Assembly (NCBI GenBank): GCA_001942415.1
Contig: MKJX01000133.1
Coordinates: 1-64,000, forward strand
Direction of reading: 5' to 3'
DNA from: Pseudonocardia sp. CNS-139
Lineage (GTDB): Bacteria; Actinomycetota; Actinomycetes; Mycobacteriales; Pseudonocardiaceae
DNA: 64,000 bases
This document shows, in pieces, positions 18,788 through 26,894 of this stretch. Made by a program: the position numbers and the translations under genes. A model generated the notes under the pieces. That model worked only from the letters and a program-made list of their open reading frames with translations, had not been told where the DNA came from and searched no databases. Position 1 is the first letter of the stretch, and each line of letters opens with the position of its first letter.

Positions 18788-19653
18788 GGTTCCTCCGGGA
18801 GGATCGACACGGGCTGGATACCGTAGACGCGCGCCGCCGTCCCGGCGAGGACCGCGCGCTGCTCGTCCGGGGACAGCTCGCCGACCAGCGCCGACAGCAC
18901 CTCCCACGTGCCCGCGTATCCCGCGGTGAGCAGCGTCATCGGCCAGTCGCTCCCCCAGATGAGCCGGTCCGGCCCGAAGAGCTCCAGCGCCGCGTCCCAC
19001 GCCGGGCGCAGCACGTCCGCCGTGAACGGGACGCCCGGCACCTGCAGGCCGCTGACCTTCGCGACGGTGTTCGGGCACGCGGCGACGCTCGCCAGCACCG
19101 CCCGCCAGTCGGCGAAGTCGTCCTTGCCGTGGGGCGGTTTGCCCAGGTGGTCGACCACCACCAGCAGCTCGGGCAGTGCCGCGGCCAGCTCGCCGGTGGC
19201 GGCGAGGTGGCGCGGCCAGGCGTCCGGCACGTCGTACGGGAGCCCGCGCTCGGCGAGCAGCCGCAGCGACGTGCGCACGGCCGGCAGCGCGAGGAAGTCG
19301 GCGCGCGGGTCGTCGTGCACGAGGTGGCGCACCCCGACGAACGCCGGGTCGGCGGTGAACCGGTCGAGCTGCTCCTCGGCGACCGCCGGGTCGTCCAGCC
19401 GCACCCAGCCGACCACCCCGGCCACCCAGTCGTGCTCGGCGGCCACCTCCAGCAGGAACCCGGTGTCGGCCACCGAGTCCTCGGCCTGCACGAGCACCGC
19501 CCGGTCGACGCCGGCGGCCTTCAGCTCGGCGTGCGCGCGGTCCGCGGTGATCGTGGTGTGCAGCGGGCCCAGGTCGGGAGAGATCCACGAGTAGGCACTG
19601 CGGTCGAGGTCCCAGAGGTGCAGGTGCGCGTCGACGAGCACGGTATCGATCAT
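18781..19653 (-). CDS. Amidohydrolase-2 family sugar lactonase (L-fuconolactonase-like)
   Basis: 290 residues from ATG 19653, overlapping the aldo/keto reductase stop as ATGA. It is a TIM-barrel amidohydrolase of the PDC-lactonase/L-fuconolactonase group: metal-site-like VDAHLHLWDLDRSAYSWI at the N-terminus, then FVGVRHLVHDDPRADFL, LLVVVDHLGKPPHG and DRLIWGSDWPMTLLT near the end. The L-fucose context predicts hydrolysis of L-fucono-1,5-lactone to L-fuconate. Rhamnono- or arabinono-lactone are alternatives. The gene is intact. Confidence 0.85.
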   Translation of the reverse strand: MIDTVLVDAHLHLWDLDRSAYSWISPDLGPLHTTITADRAHAELKAAGVDRAVLVQAEDSVADTGFLLEVAAEHDWVAGVVGWVRLDDPAVAEEQLDRFTADPAFVGVRHLVHDDPRADFLALPAVRTSLRLLAERGLPYDVPDAWPRHLAATGELAAALPELLVVVDHLGKPPHGKDDFADWRAVLASVAACPNTVAKVSGLQVPGVPFTADVLRPAWDAALELFGPDRLIWGSDWPMTLLTAGYAGTWEVLSALVGELSPDEQRAVLAGTAARVYGIQPVSILPEEPC

Positions 19654-20618
19654 GCCGGGATCAGCCCCTCGGCGGCCAGGTGCGTCCACAGCGCGTCGGG
19701 CACGGGCACGGCGAGGCGGGCGACGTTCTCCCGGACGTGGACGGGCTCGGTCGCGCCCAGCACGACGGCCCGCACCACCGGCTCGCGCAGCGGGAACCGC
19801 AGCGCCGCCACCGGCAGGTCCACGCCGTGTTCCGCGCAGATCACCGCGAGACGCTGCGCCCGCGCGACCATCGCGGCCGGCGCGTCGCCGTACTCGTACC
19901 GGGCGCCGGCACCGGGGTTCGGCGTGGACAGCAGCCCGGAGTTGAACGGGCCCGCGACCACGATCTCGACGCCCCGCTCGCGGCACTCGGGGATCAGCTC
20001 GGCGGCGGCCGGCTGCTCCAGCAGCGTGTAGCGCCCGGCCACCATCATCATGTCGACCGGGCCCGTCCGCACGCCCATGACCAGCGCTTCCGTCGACTTC
20101 GAGCCGATCCCGACCGCGCGCACGAGCCCTTCCTCGCGCAGCGCGACGGCCGCCGGCACGCCCTGCCCGACCGACGTGGCGAGCGGCTGCCCGGTGTGCT
20201 CGTCGGGGTCGTGCAGGAACAGGACGTCCACGGCGTCGAGCCCGAGCCGCTCCAGTGACTCCTCCAGGCTGCGGCGCACGCCGCCGGCCGTGAAGTCCCA
20301 CACGCGGCGCATGTCGGCGGGCACCGCGAACTGCCCCTCGTCGTCGAACTTGTCTGATGTTTCCGGGCTGGGCACCAGGAGCCGCCCGGCTTTCGTCGAG
20401 ACGACGTACTCGGCCCGCGGCCTGGTCCGCAGGAACGCGCCGAGCCGGCGTTCGGCGAGCCCGAGCCCGTAGTGCGGGGCGGTGTCGAAGTACCGGACGC
20501 CGGCGTCCCACGCGGCCTCCAGGATCGCCGCCGCGTGCTCGTCGCTCATGGCCGTGAAGATGTTGCCGAGGTTCGCCCCGCCGAACCCGGCCGGCCCCAG
20601 TGACAGCCCGGTGCCCAT
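19650..20618 (-). CDS. Aldo/keto reductase, probable L-fucose (threo-aldose) 1-dehydrogenase
   Basis: 322 residues from ATG 20618, starting one base after the dehydratase stop. It is an aldo/keto reductase with the active-site block AGVRYFDTAPHYGLGLAERR (catalytic Asp and Tyr), the Lys of VVSTKAGRLL, DAVDVLFLHDPDEH and the nucleotide-end VVLGATEPVHVRENVARL. This subgroup includes D-threo-aldose 1-dehydrogenases that oxidise L-fucose and D-arabinose at C1 to the lactone. In this operon it would supply the lactone for the next gene's product. Cofactor preference (NAD or NADP) cannot be told from sequence. Confidence 0.85.
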   Translation of the reverse strand: MGTGLSLGPAGFGGANLGNIFTAMSDEHAAAILEAAWDAGVRYFDTAPHYGLGLAERRLGAFLRTRPRAEYVVSTKAGRLLVPSPETSDKFDDEGQFAVPADMRRVWDFTAGGVRRSLEESLERLGLDAVDVLFLHDPDEHTGQPLATSVGQGVPAAVALREEGLVRAVGIGSKSTEALVMGVRTGPVDMMMVAGRYTLLEQPAAAELIPECRERGVEIVVAGPFNSGLLSTPNPGAGARYEYGDAPAAMVARAQRLAVICAEHGVDLPVAALRFPLREPVVRAVVLGATEPVHVRENVARLAVPVPDALWTHLAAEGLIPA

Positions 20619-20619
20619 G

Positions 20620-21905
20620 TCAGACCCGCACGCCGACGGTGTGCGCAGCCAGCGACGACGGCAGCATCTCGGTGCCCGCGCCCGGTGCGGTCGGCGCGCG
20701 GTAGCGGCCGTCGCGCACCTCCACCGGGGTGACGAAGTGCTCGTGCAGGTGGTCGACGAACTCGATCACCCGCCCGTCCGCGCTGCCGGAGACGGCGACG
20801 AGGTCGAACATCGCGAGGTGCTGCACGGCCTCGCAGAGGCCCACACCGCCGGCGTGCGGGCAGACCGGCACCCCGAACTTGGCCGCGAGCAGCAGGATCG
20901 CCACGTTCTCGTTGACGCCGGCCACGCGCGTGGCGTCGATCTGCGCCACCTGCAGCGCGTCGTGCTGCAGGAACTGCTTGAACATCACGCGGTTGGCCAT
21001 GTGCTCGCCGGTGGCGACCGGCACCGGCGCGATGCCGCGCGCGATGGCGCGTGGCCGAGCACGTCGTCCGGGCTGGTGGGCTCCTCGACCCAGGCCAGGT
21101 CGAAGCTCGCCAGCTCCTTCACCCAGCTCACGGCCGTGCCGACGTCCCAGCGCTGGTTGGCGTCCACCGCGATCCGGACGTCGGGGCCGACGGCCTCGCG
21201 GGCGATGCCCAGCCGGCGCACGTCGTCGGCGAGGTCGCCGCCGACCTTGAGCTTGATCTGCGTGAACCCCTCGGCGACGGCCTCGTGGCAGAGCCGCGCG
21301 AGCTTGTCGTCGTCGTAGCCGAGCCAGCCGGGCGTGGTGGTGTAGGCGGGGTAGCCGCCAGCCAGGAGCCGGGCCTCCCGGGCCGCGCGGCCCGGCTCGG
21401 CGGCCCGCAGGATCTGCAGCGCCTCGTCCCTGGTCAGCGCGTCGGTGAGGTAGCGGAAGTCGACGAGGTCGACCAGCTCCTCGGGCGTCATCGCGGCGAG
21501 CAGCTGCCAGAGCGGGCGGCCCGCGCGCTTGGCCCGCAGGTCCCACAGCGCGTTGACGACCGCGCCGATCGCCATGTGCATGACGCCCTTCTCCGGGCCC
21601 AGCCAGCGCAGCTGCGAGTCGTGCACCAGCTCCCGCCAGGTGCCGCCCATGTCGGCGAGCAGCGCCTCGGCGTCCCGGCCGACGAGGTGGCCGGCCAGCG
21701 CCTCGATGGCCGCGACCTGGACGTCGTTGCCGCGCCCGATCGTGAAGACGAACCCGTGCCCGACGAGCCCGTCGGCGGCGTCGGTGTGGATCGTGACGTA
21801 GGCGGCCGAGTAGTCCGGGTCGGGGTTCATGGCGTCCGACCCGTCCAGCGACAGGGAGGTCGGGAAGCGGACGTCAGCGGTCGCCAGGCCAGTGATGCGG
21901 CTCAC
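20620..21905 (-). CDS. L-fuconate dehydratase (enolase superfamily), one frame change
   Basis: About 428 residues from GTG 21905 ([20 protein letters not shown]); upstream starts at 21923 and 21953 would run into the palindrome. It has the mandelate-racemase-type active site: KLKVGG (Lys 218 and 220), VDANQRW (Asp 248), [10 protein letters not shown] (Glu 274), then after a frame change near 21050 [16 protein letters not shown] (third metal Glu) and CPHAGGVGL (base His). This spacing fits L-fuconate dehydratase, which converts L-fuconate to 2-keto-3-deoxy-L-fuconate. It is first gene of the leftward operon. Other six-carbon acid sugars remain possible substrates. Confidence 0.88.
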
Positions 21906-21917
21906 GGCGCACACCGT

Positions 21918-21932
21918 AGACATCGGATGTCT
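21918..21932. promoter_or_regulatory. Perfect 15-bp palindrome, likely operator of the divergent sugar genes
   Basis: AGACATCGGATGTCT is a perfect inverted repeat around a single central base, lying between the divergent starts at 21905 and 22042. A second perfect palindrome, TCATCGATGA, sits at 21954-21963 and shares the CATCG...GATG core. The position fits a repressor site covering both promoters; the GntR-type regulator at 13460 is a candidate binder, by inference only. Confidence 0.6.
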
Positions 21933-22041
21933 GCCGGTCAAGAACAACCACACTCATCGATGAAGGGCCCGACCGGTCCTCGAAGGAGGTAGGTTCTGCG
22001 CGGACATCAGACCTCTGCTCACGCGCACGGAGGAGCCGCCG

Positions 22042-22896
22042 ATGAAGCTCGCTCGCCTCGGACCGGTCGGGGCCGAGATCCCCGCTCTCGTGACCGACAC
22101 CGCCACCTACGACCTGCGCGGCCTCACCCGGGACCTCGACGGCGCGTTCCTCGCCCGCGGCGGGATCGCCGAGGTGCGGGCCGCCGCGGAGGCCGGCTCG
22201 CTGCCCGAGCTGGCGGACGCGGCCACGCTGCGCGTCGGCGCGCCCGTCGCGCGGCCCGGCGCGGTGCTGGCGATCGGCATGAACTACGCCGCGCACGCCG
22301 CCGAGTCCGGTGCGGCGCCGCCGGAGAACCCGGTGCTCTTCCTCAAGACCCCCAACACCGTCGGCGGCCCGGACGACCCGGTGACGCTGCCGCGCGACCC
22401 GAACGCGAAGGTCGACTGGGAGGTCGAGCTGGGCCTCGTCATCGGCACGGCCGCGGCGAACCTCGACTCGCCGCAGCAGAGCCTCGCGCACGTCGCCGGG
22501 TTCGTGCTGGCCGACGACCTCTCCGAGCGCTACGGCCAGCTGGAGATCTCCGGCGGGCAGTGGAGCAAGGGCAAGTGCCTGCCCGGCTTCTGCCCCACCG
22601 GCCCGTGGCTCGTCACCCCGGACGAGATCGACCACCGCGACCTGCGGCTGCGCAGCTGGGTGAACGGGGAGCCGCGCCAGGACTCCACGACGAAGGACAT
22701 GATCTTCGACGTCGAGTACCTGATCTGGCACCTCTCGCAGTTCACGGAGCTGGAGCCGGGCGACCTGGTCATCACCGGCACCCCGCAGGGCGTCGCGCTC
22801 TCCGGCCGCTTCCCGTACCTGACCGACGGCGACGTCGTCGAGCTGGAGGTCGAGGGCCTCGGCCGGCAGCGGCACACGATGGTGGGTTCCCGCTGA
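22042..22896 (+). CDS. FAH-family hydrolase, probable 2,4-diketo-3-deoxy-L-fuconate hydrolase
   Basis: 284 residues from ATG 22042 with GGAGGAG upstream. It is a fumarylacetoacetate-hydrolase-fold enzyme: IGMNYAAHAAESG, PVLFLKTPNTVGGPDDPV, the metal ligands in DWEVELGLVIG, FVLADDLSERYGQLE, GFCPTGPWLV and GDLVITGTPQGVAL. In the non-phosphorylative L-fucose route this fold cleaves 2,4-diketo-3-deoxy-L-fuconate to pyruvate and L-lactate; the same family also serves L-rhamnose. It is divergent from the dehydratase operon and overlaps the next gene by one base. The gene is intact. Confidence 0.88.
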   Translation: MKLARLGPVGAEIPALVTDTATYDLRGLTRDLDGAFLARGGIAEVRAAAEAGSLPELADAATLRVGAPVARPGAVLAIGMNYAAHAAESGAAPPENPVLFLKTPNTVGGPDDPVTLPRDPNAKVDWEVELGLVIGTAAANLDSPQQSLAHVAGFVLADDLSERYGQLEISGGQWSKGKCLPGFCPTGPWLVTPDEIDHRDLRLRSWVNGEPRQDSTTKDMIFDVEYLIWHLSQFTELEPGDLVITGTPQGVALSGRFPYLTDGDVVELEVEGLGRQRHTMVGSR

Positions 22897-23647
22897 TGGG
22901 CGAGTTCGACGAGCTGGTCGCGGTGGTCACCGGCGGGGCGTCCGGGCTCGGCGCCGCGATCGCGCGGCGGCTGCAGGCCGGCGGCGCGAAGGTGGCCGTG
23001 CTCGACCTGGAGGTCGCCTCGGCGCCGGAGGGCACGCTCGCGGTCAAGGCCGACGTCACCGACGACGCGTCGGTGCGCGCGGCGGTCGAGCGGGTGCTGC
23101 AGGAGTGGGACCGGATCGACGTGCTGGTCAACAACGCCGGCATCGGCGCGCAGGGCACCGTGGCCGACAACTCCGACGAGGAGTGGCACCGGGTCTTCGA
23201 CGTCAACGTCGTGGGCATCGTCCGCACCAGCCGCGCCGCGCTCCCGGCGCTGCGCCGCTCCCCGGCCGCGGCGATCGTCAACACCGCGTCGATCGCCGCG
23301 ACGGCCGGCATCCCGCAGCGTGCGCTCTACAGCTCCACCAAGGCGCCGTGCTCGCGCTGACCCGCGCGATGGCCGCCGACCACCTGGCGGAGGGCATCCG
23401 GGTCAACTGCGTGCACCCCGGCACGGCCGACACCCCGTGGATCGGCCGGCTGCTCGCGAAGGCCGACGACCCGGCCGCCGAACGGGCCGCGCTGGAGGCC
23501 CGCCAGCCGCACGGCCGCCTCGTCTCGGCCGACGAGGTCGCGGGCGCGGTGGCCTACCTGGCGAGCCCGCTCTCCCGCTCCACCACCGGCACGTCGATCG
23601 CGGTGGACGGCGGGATGCAGGAGCTGCGGCTGCGGCCGCGCAGCTGA
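22896..23647 (+). CDS. Short-chain dehydrogenase, probable 2-keto-3-deoxy-L-fuconate dehydrogenase, one frame change
   Basis: About 250 residues; the ATG at 22896 shares a base with the previous stop (TGATG). It has the classical SDR features: cofactor motif TGGASGLGAAIARRL with a following Asp (VLDLE) that suggests NAD, NNAGIGAQG, catalytic Ser in NTASIAATAGIPQ and the YSSTK Tyr/Lys pair. The frame breaks exactly after YSSTK (near 23340), where one G of a run is missing; GAVLALTRAMAADHLAEGIR follows. In context it would oxidise 2-keto-3-deoxy-L-fuconate to the diketo acid cleaved by the neighbouring hydrolase. Confidence 0.88.
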
Positions 23648-23777
23648 CGCACGGGGCGGGCGGCCCGGCTCCTGGGCCGCCCGCTCGCCGCACTCCGCGG
23701 GATGCAGAGCTCGCTGCCCTCGGGGCCGTCGTGGCACGGCGCCGGCGGCACGTCGGCCATCGGCTGCCGGAGACCGG

Positions 23778-24284
23778 TCAGGGCTTGCGCGCGTAGACCC
23801 GCAGGTTGCGCACGTCGTAGGTGAACAGCTGGTCGACCACGAAGTGCTTCTCCACCGCGGCGCGCAGCGAGTCGGCGTCGAACAGCGTGTGGTGGGCGTT
23901 CCAGATCCACAGCGGCACGCCCCGCTCGTCGACGCCCCGGTGCGCCGCGCGCTCGGAGTGGCCGCCGAGCAGCCAGTGGTTGGCCTCGTCGGTGTCGATC
24001 CGGCCGTTCACCCACTGCTCGGCGACGAACCGCGCGTCCGGCACGCCGATGTCGAGGTGCGCGCCGGGCGCCAGCACCCGCGCCCACTCCTCCAGCGTGT
24101 CCGACACGAGCTCGTAGCTCTGGTGCTCCAGCACGTGGTTGGCCCGCAGCGCGGAGAGCGACCCCGTCGCGAACGGCAGCCGGTCGATCGCGCAGCGCAC
24201 CTCGATGTCCGGCAGCGCCAGCAGGTCGAGGTGGAGGTCGTAGTCCGGGTGCGGCTTCTCCCCGGCGCCGATCTCCACCCTCAT
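23778..24284 (-). CDS. SAM-dependent methyltransferase-like protein
   Basis: 168 residues from ATG 24284, overlapping the acyltransferase stop (ATGA). It carries a shortened class-I methyltransferase core: VEIGAGEKPHPDYDLHLDLL as motif I, IDRLPFATGSLSALRANHVL-EH as the acidic/motif II area, and EEWARVLAPGAHLDIGVPDA. The C-terminal half HTLFDADSLRAAVEKHFVVD and YDVRNLRVYARKP ends the fold. It belongs to a leftward three-gene set with an acyltransferase and a glycosyltransferase, which suggests modification of a surface glycan. The substrate is unknown. Confidence 0.8.
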   Translation of the reverse strand: MRVEIGAGEKPHPDYDLHLDLLALPDIEVRCAIDRLPFATGSLSALRANHVLEHQSYELVSDTLEEWARVLAPGAHLDIGVPDARFVAEQWVNGRIDTDEANHWLLGGHSERAAHRGVDERGVPLWIWNAHHTLFDADSLRAAVEKHFVVDQLFTYDVRNLRVYARKP

Positions 24285-24790
24285 TCGGCGGGCGGTGTGA
24301 TCTTCTTCACGACCTTGGCCGGCCGCCCGGCCACGACCGCGTACGGCTCGACGTCCTCCCGCACGAGCGACCCGGCTGCCACGACGGCGTGCTCGCCGAT
24401 CGTCACCGGGCCCAGCACGAGCACGTGGCTCGCCAGCCACGCCCCGTCACCGATCACGACGTCCCGGCCCGATCGGGGGAACGCGAGCTGGCGGGCCCGG
24501 CCGAACTGCTCGATGTCGTGCGTGCCGGTCAGGACGGCCACGTCGTGGCCGAAGAACGCGTACTCGCCGATCGTGATCTCGCCGCCGGACATGTTGAACA
24601 GGGCGTTGTTGACGATCGCGGTCTCGTGGATGTGCAGGCGGGAGCGCTCTCCGTGCCACCGGTAGGCGTAGAGCGCGTCCAGCTTGCGCTCCTCGACATC
24701 CTTGGCGACCTGCTCGGCCACCTTCTCGGCGACCAGCGCGTCCAGCGGACCGCGCAAGGCGCGGGTGATCAGGCGGTCAAGCAGTCGCAT
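24281..24790 (-). CDS. Hexapeptide-repeat acyltransferase
   Basis: 169 residues from ATG 24790. The N-terminus is helical (VAEKVAEQVAKDVEERKLDA) and is followed by a left-handed beta-helix built from hexapeptide repeats such as GGEITIGEYAFFGHDVAVL, GDGAWLASHVLVLGPVTIG and EHAVVAAGSLV. A typical end AVVAGRPAKVVKKI follows, as in NodL/WbbJ-type sugar O-acetyltransferases. THDIEQFGR contains the probable catalytic His. Its start lies inside the end of the glycosyltransferase gene (22-bp overlap), so the three genes are co-transcribed. Confidence 0.88.
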   Translation of the reverse strand: MRLLDRLITRALRGPLDALVAEKVAEQVAKDVEERKLDALYAYRWHGERSRLHIHETAIVNNALFNMSGGEITIGEYAFFGHDVAVLTGTHDIEQFGRARQLAFPRSGRDVVIGDGAWLASHVLVLGPVTIGEHAVVAAGSLVREDVEPYAVVAGRPAKVVKKITPPAE

Positions 24791-25880
24791 TCTGGAGCCC
24801 CTCCGGCTGCGTCACTGTCTGTGGCCGCATGGTGGCACACCCGGGTACCGGAGAGCACCAGCTCGAGCCGAAGGGCCAATGCGTCGATACCGAAGTGAGT
24901 ACGCGCGACGTCCTCGTTGTGGTCGAGCAGTGCCGGATCGGGATCGGCGAGCCAGCCCTTGAGCGGCGCCGGCTCGTCCACCGCGAACCAGTGGAACCCG
25001 AACGCCGCGATCTCGCTCGCCACCGGGAACCCGCCCACCGCGATCGGCTTGCGGTGCAGCGCCGACTCGATCAGCGGCAGCCCGAAGCCCTCCCACGACG
25101 ACGGCAGCACCACCGCGTCGCAGGCGGCGTAGGCGGCGGCCATGTCGACGCCATCCGGGAGCCGGCGGCGCACCGGCACCCGCGCGGACGCGAGCAGCGC
25201 GCCCAGCTCCTCGGCGTAGCGTCCTCGGCCGGGCCGGTGAGCCAGAAGGTCGCGCCGAGCGCCTCCGCCAGCTCCAGCCCCAGGTGGATGTTCTTGCGCG
25301 GGATCGCCCGCGTGGGCTGGAGCAGCAGCACCTCGTCGTCGTCGACGCCGAGCCGGGCGCGCACCTCACCCCGCCGCTCCGGAGTCGGGTGCTCGTCGAA
25401 ACCGTGGTAGACGGTGGTGGCGAGGATGCCCCGGCGCTCCTCCAGCGAGTGCCGCGCCAGCTCGTTGACGGTGACGTGGTGCCAGCCCGGGTCGTCGGGC
25501 GGCCACGTCGTGACGTCGGCGTACTGCGCACGCTCCCAGGGCAGGTCGTGGTGGCGCAGCACCGCCCGGCGGCCGCGCAGGTACGCGGCCACCGCCTCGC
25601 CGGCCGCCTGGTTCATCGGCAGCGAGCAGACGTTGTCGGCGACGACCACGTCCACGTCGTCCAGCGCGGCCTCCAGCGAACGCTGCGACGGCGGCCGCGG
25701 CGCGTCCAGGGCCAGGCCGGGAACCACCACGTCCGGCTCGCCGTCGCCCGCAACGGTGCGGACCCGCATCCCGATCTGCCGCAGCGCCGTCGCCCACTGC
25801 GCCGCCGTGACGGACACGCCGTCCGCCGTCCCGAGGCGGTAGGAGACAATCGCCGCGCGCTGCCCGACGAGGTTCGACAT
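24769..25880 (-). CDS. Glycosyltransferase family 4-like protein, one frame change
   Basis: About 370 residues from ATG 25880 (MSNLVGQRAAIVSYRLGTAD); a GTG at 25913 is an alternative. The N-terminal half has IVSYRLGTADGVSVTAAQW, VVVADNVCSLPMNQAAGEAV and RAVLRHHDLPWERA; the C-terminal GT-B half has LLQPTRAIPRKNIHLGLELA and the nucleotide-sugar motif VLPSSWEGFGLPLIESALH. The frame changes near 25220 between the two halves of the second domain. It is first gene of the trio with the acyltransferase and methyltransferase. Donor and acceptor are unknown. Confidence 0.85.
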
Positions 25881-25949
25881 CGTTTGATCGTCTCCGTTCT
25901 GCGTCACCGCCACATGTCCGCGCGGTTGCGCACAGATGCGTGGCGCTCT

Positions 25950-26559
25950 TCAGGTTCGGGGGACCCTCCCCATCATGAAGAACTCCGGGTTGGGCCGCAG
26001 CCCCGTGAGATGCGCGAGCCGGTTGGACATCGCGAAGAGGGCGGTGATCGCGCCGACGTCCCAGACCTCGTCGTCGGTGAGCCCGGCCGCGCGAGCGGCG
26101 TCGAGGTCGGCCCGGTGAGCGCGGACGGGTCGGTGGCCAGCAGCAGCGCCAGGTCCACGATGGCCCGCTCCCGCCCCGACAGCTCGACGCCCCACGGGTT
26201 CTCGCGACCCGGTCGGCGATCTCCGGGTCCTTGGTGCGGATCCGCAGGATCGCGCCGTGCGCGACGACACAGTACGTGCAGTGGTTCGCCCCCGAGGTCG
26301 CGACGACCACCAGCTCGCGCTCGGCCTTGCTCAGCCCGTCGGTCTTGGTCGGCTCGTCGGCACGGCCCATCAGCGCGTCGTGGTAGTCGAGGAAGGCGCG
26401 CAGCTCGGCAGGCCGCCGGGCCAGCGCGCGGAAGACGTTCGGCACGAAACCCGACTTCTCGGCGATCTCCCCGATCCGCTCGCGCAGGTCGGCGGGCATG
26501 TCGTCGAGCTCGACGTGCCCGAACCGGCTCACCGGCCACGATGCGCTGCTCATGGGCAT
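25950..26559 (-). CDS. Peroxidase-related AhpD/CMD-like protein, two frame changes
   Basis: About 203 residues from ATG 26559 or ATG 26553. The alkylhydroperoxidase-D core is clear: LSKAERELVVVATSGANHCT followed by YCVVAHGAILR, giving the CxxC...H active site. Flanking blocks are SGFVPNVFRALARRPAELRA upstream and LTDDEVWDVGAITALFAMSN with NPEFFMMGRVPRT at the end. Two single-base losses near 26205 and 26115 split it into three frames. It may act in peroxide or thiol redox defence; no reductase partner is adjacent. Confidence 0.82.
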
Positions 26560-26585
26560 CGACGGTAGCGCCGCGAACCGGGACG

Positions 26586-26893
26586 ATGCGCTCCATGGCC
26601 GTCGCCGAGGAGATCCGTACCCGCCTGTCGCAGTGGTGCTCGGCGCGCGTCCCGGACGACGAGCGCGACCGGCTGCAGGTCGCCTACACCATCCAGGGCG
26701 ACGACGTCACGATCGTGGAGCGCCGCCCGCCCGCGTTCCCCGAGCTGGGCCTGGCCTGGTCGGCCGTGCCGCTGGCCCGGCTGCGCCAGGAGAGCGGCGG
26801 GACGTGGACGCTCCTGCGCCCGGCCGGGGACGACTGGCGCGCGCGGCGTCCGGGGCCGATCCGATCGCGCTCCTGGACGCGGCCGCGGCGTAG
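26586..26893 (+). CDS. DUF3024 domain protein, one frame change
   Basis: About 102 residues from ATG 26586 or ATG 26595 (MAVAEEIRTRLSQWCSARVP). The pattern VAYTIQGDDVTIVERRPPAF, then AVPLARLRQESGGTWTLL and DDWRA, matches the small DUF3024 family. A frame change near 26850 precedes the last residues DPIALLDAAAA. It runs divergently from the AhpD-like gene and converges with the large hypothetical gene, leaving one base between stops. Function is unknown. Confidence 0.75.
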
Positions 26894-26894
26894 G

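Noticed and set aside
22896-23647. Programmed frameshifting in the SDR and other split genes
   Set aside because: Frame changes occur at unrelated positions in dozens of genes with no shared slippery site or pseudoknot; sequence error explains them better.
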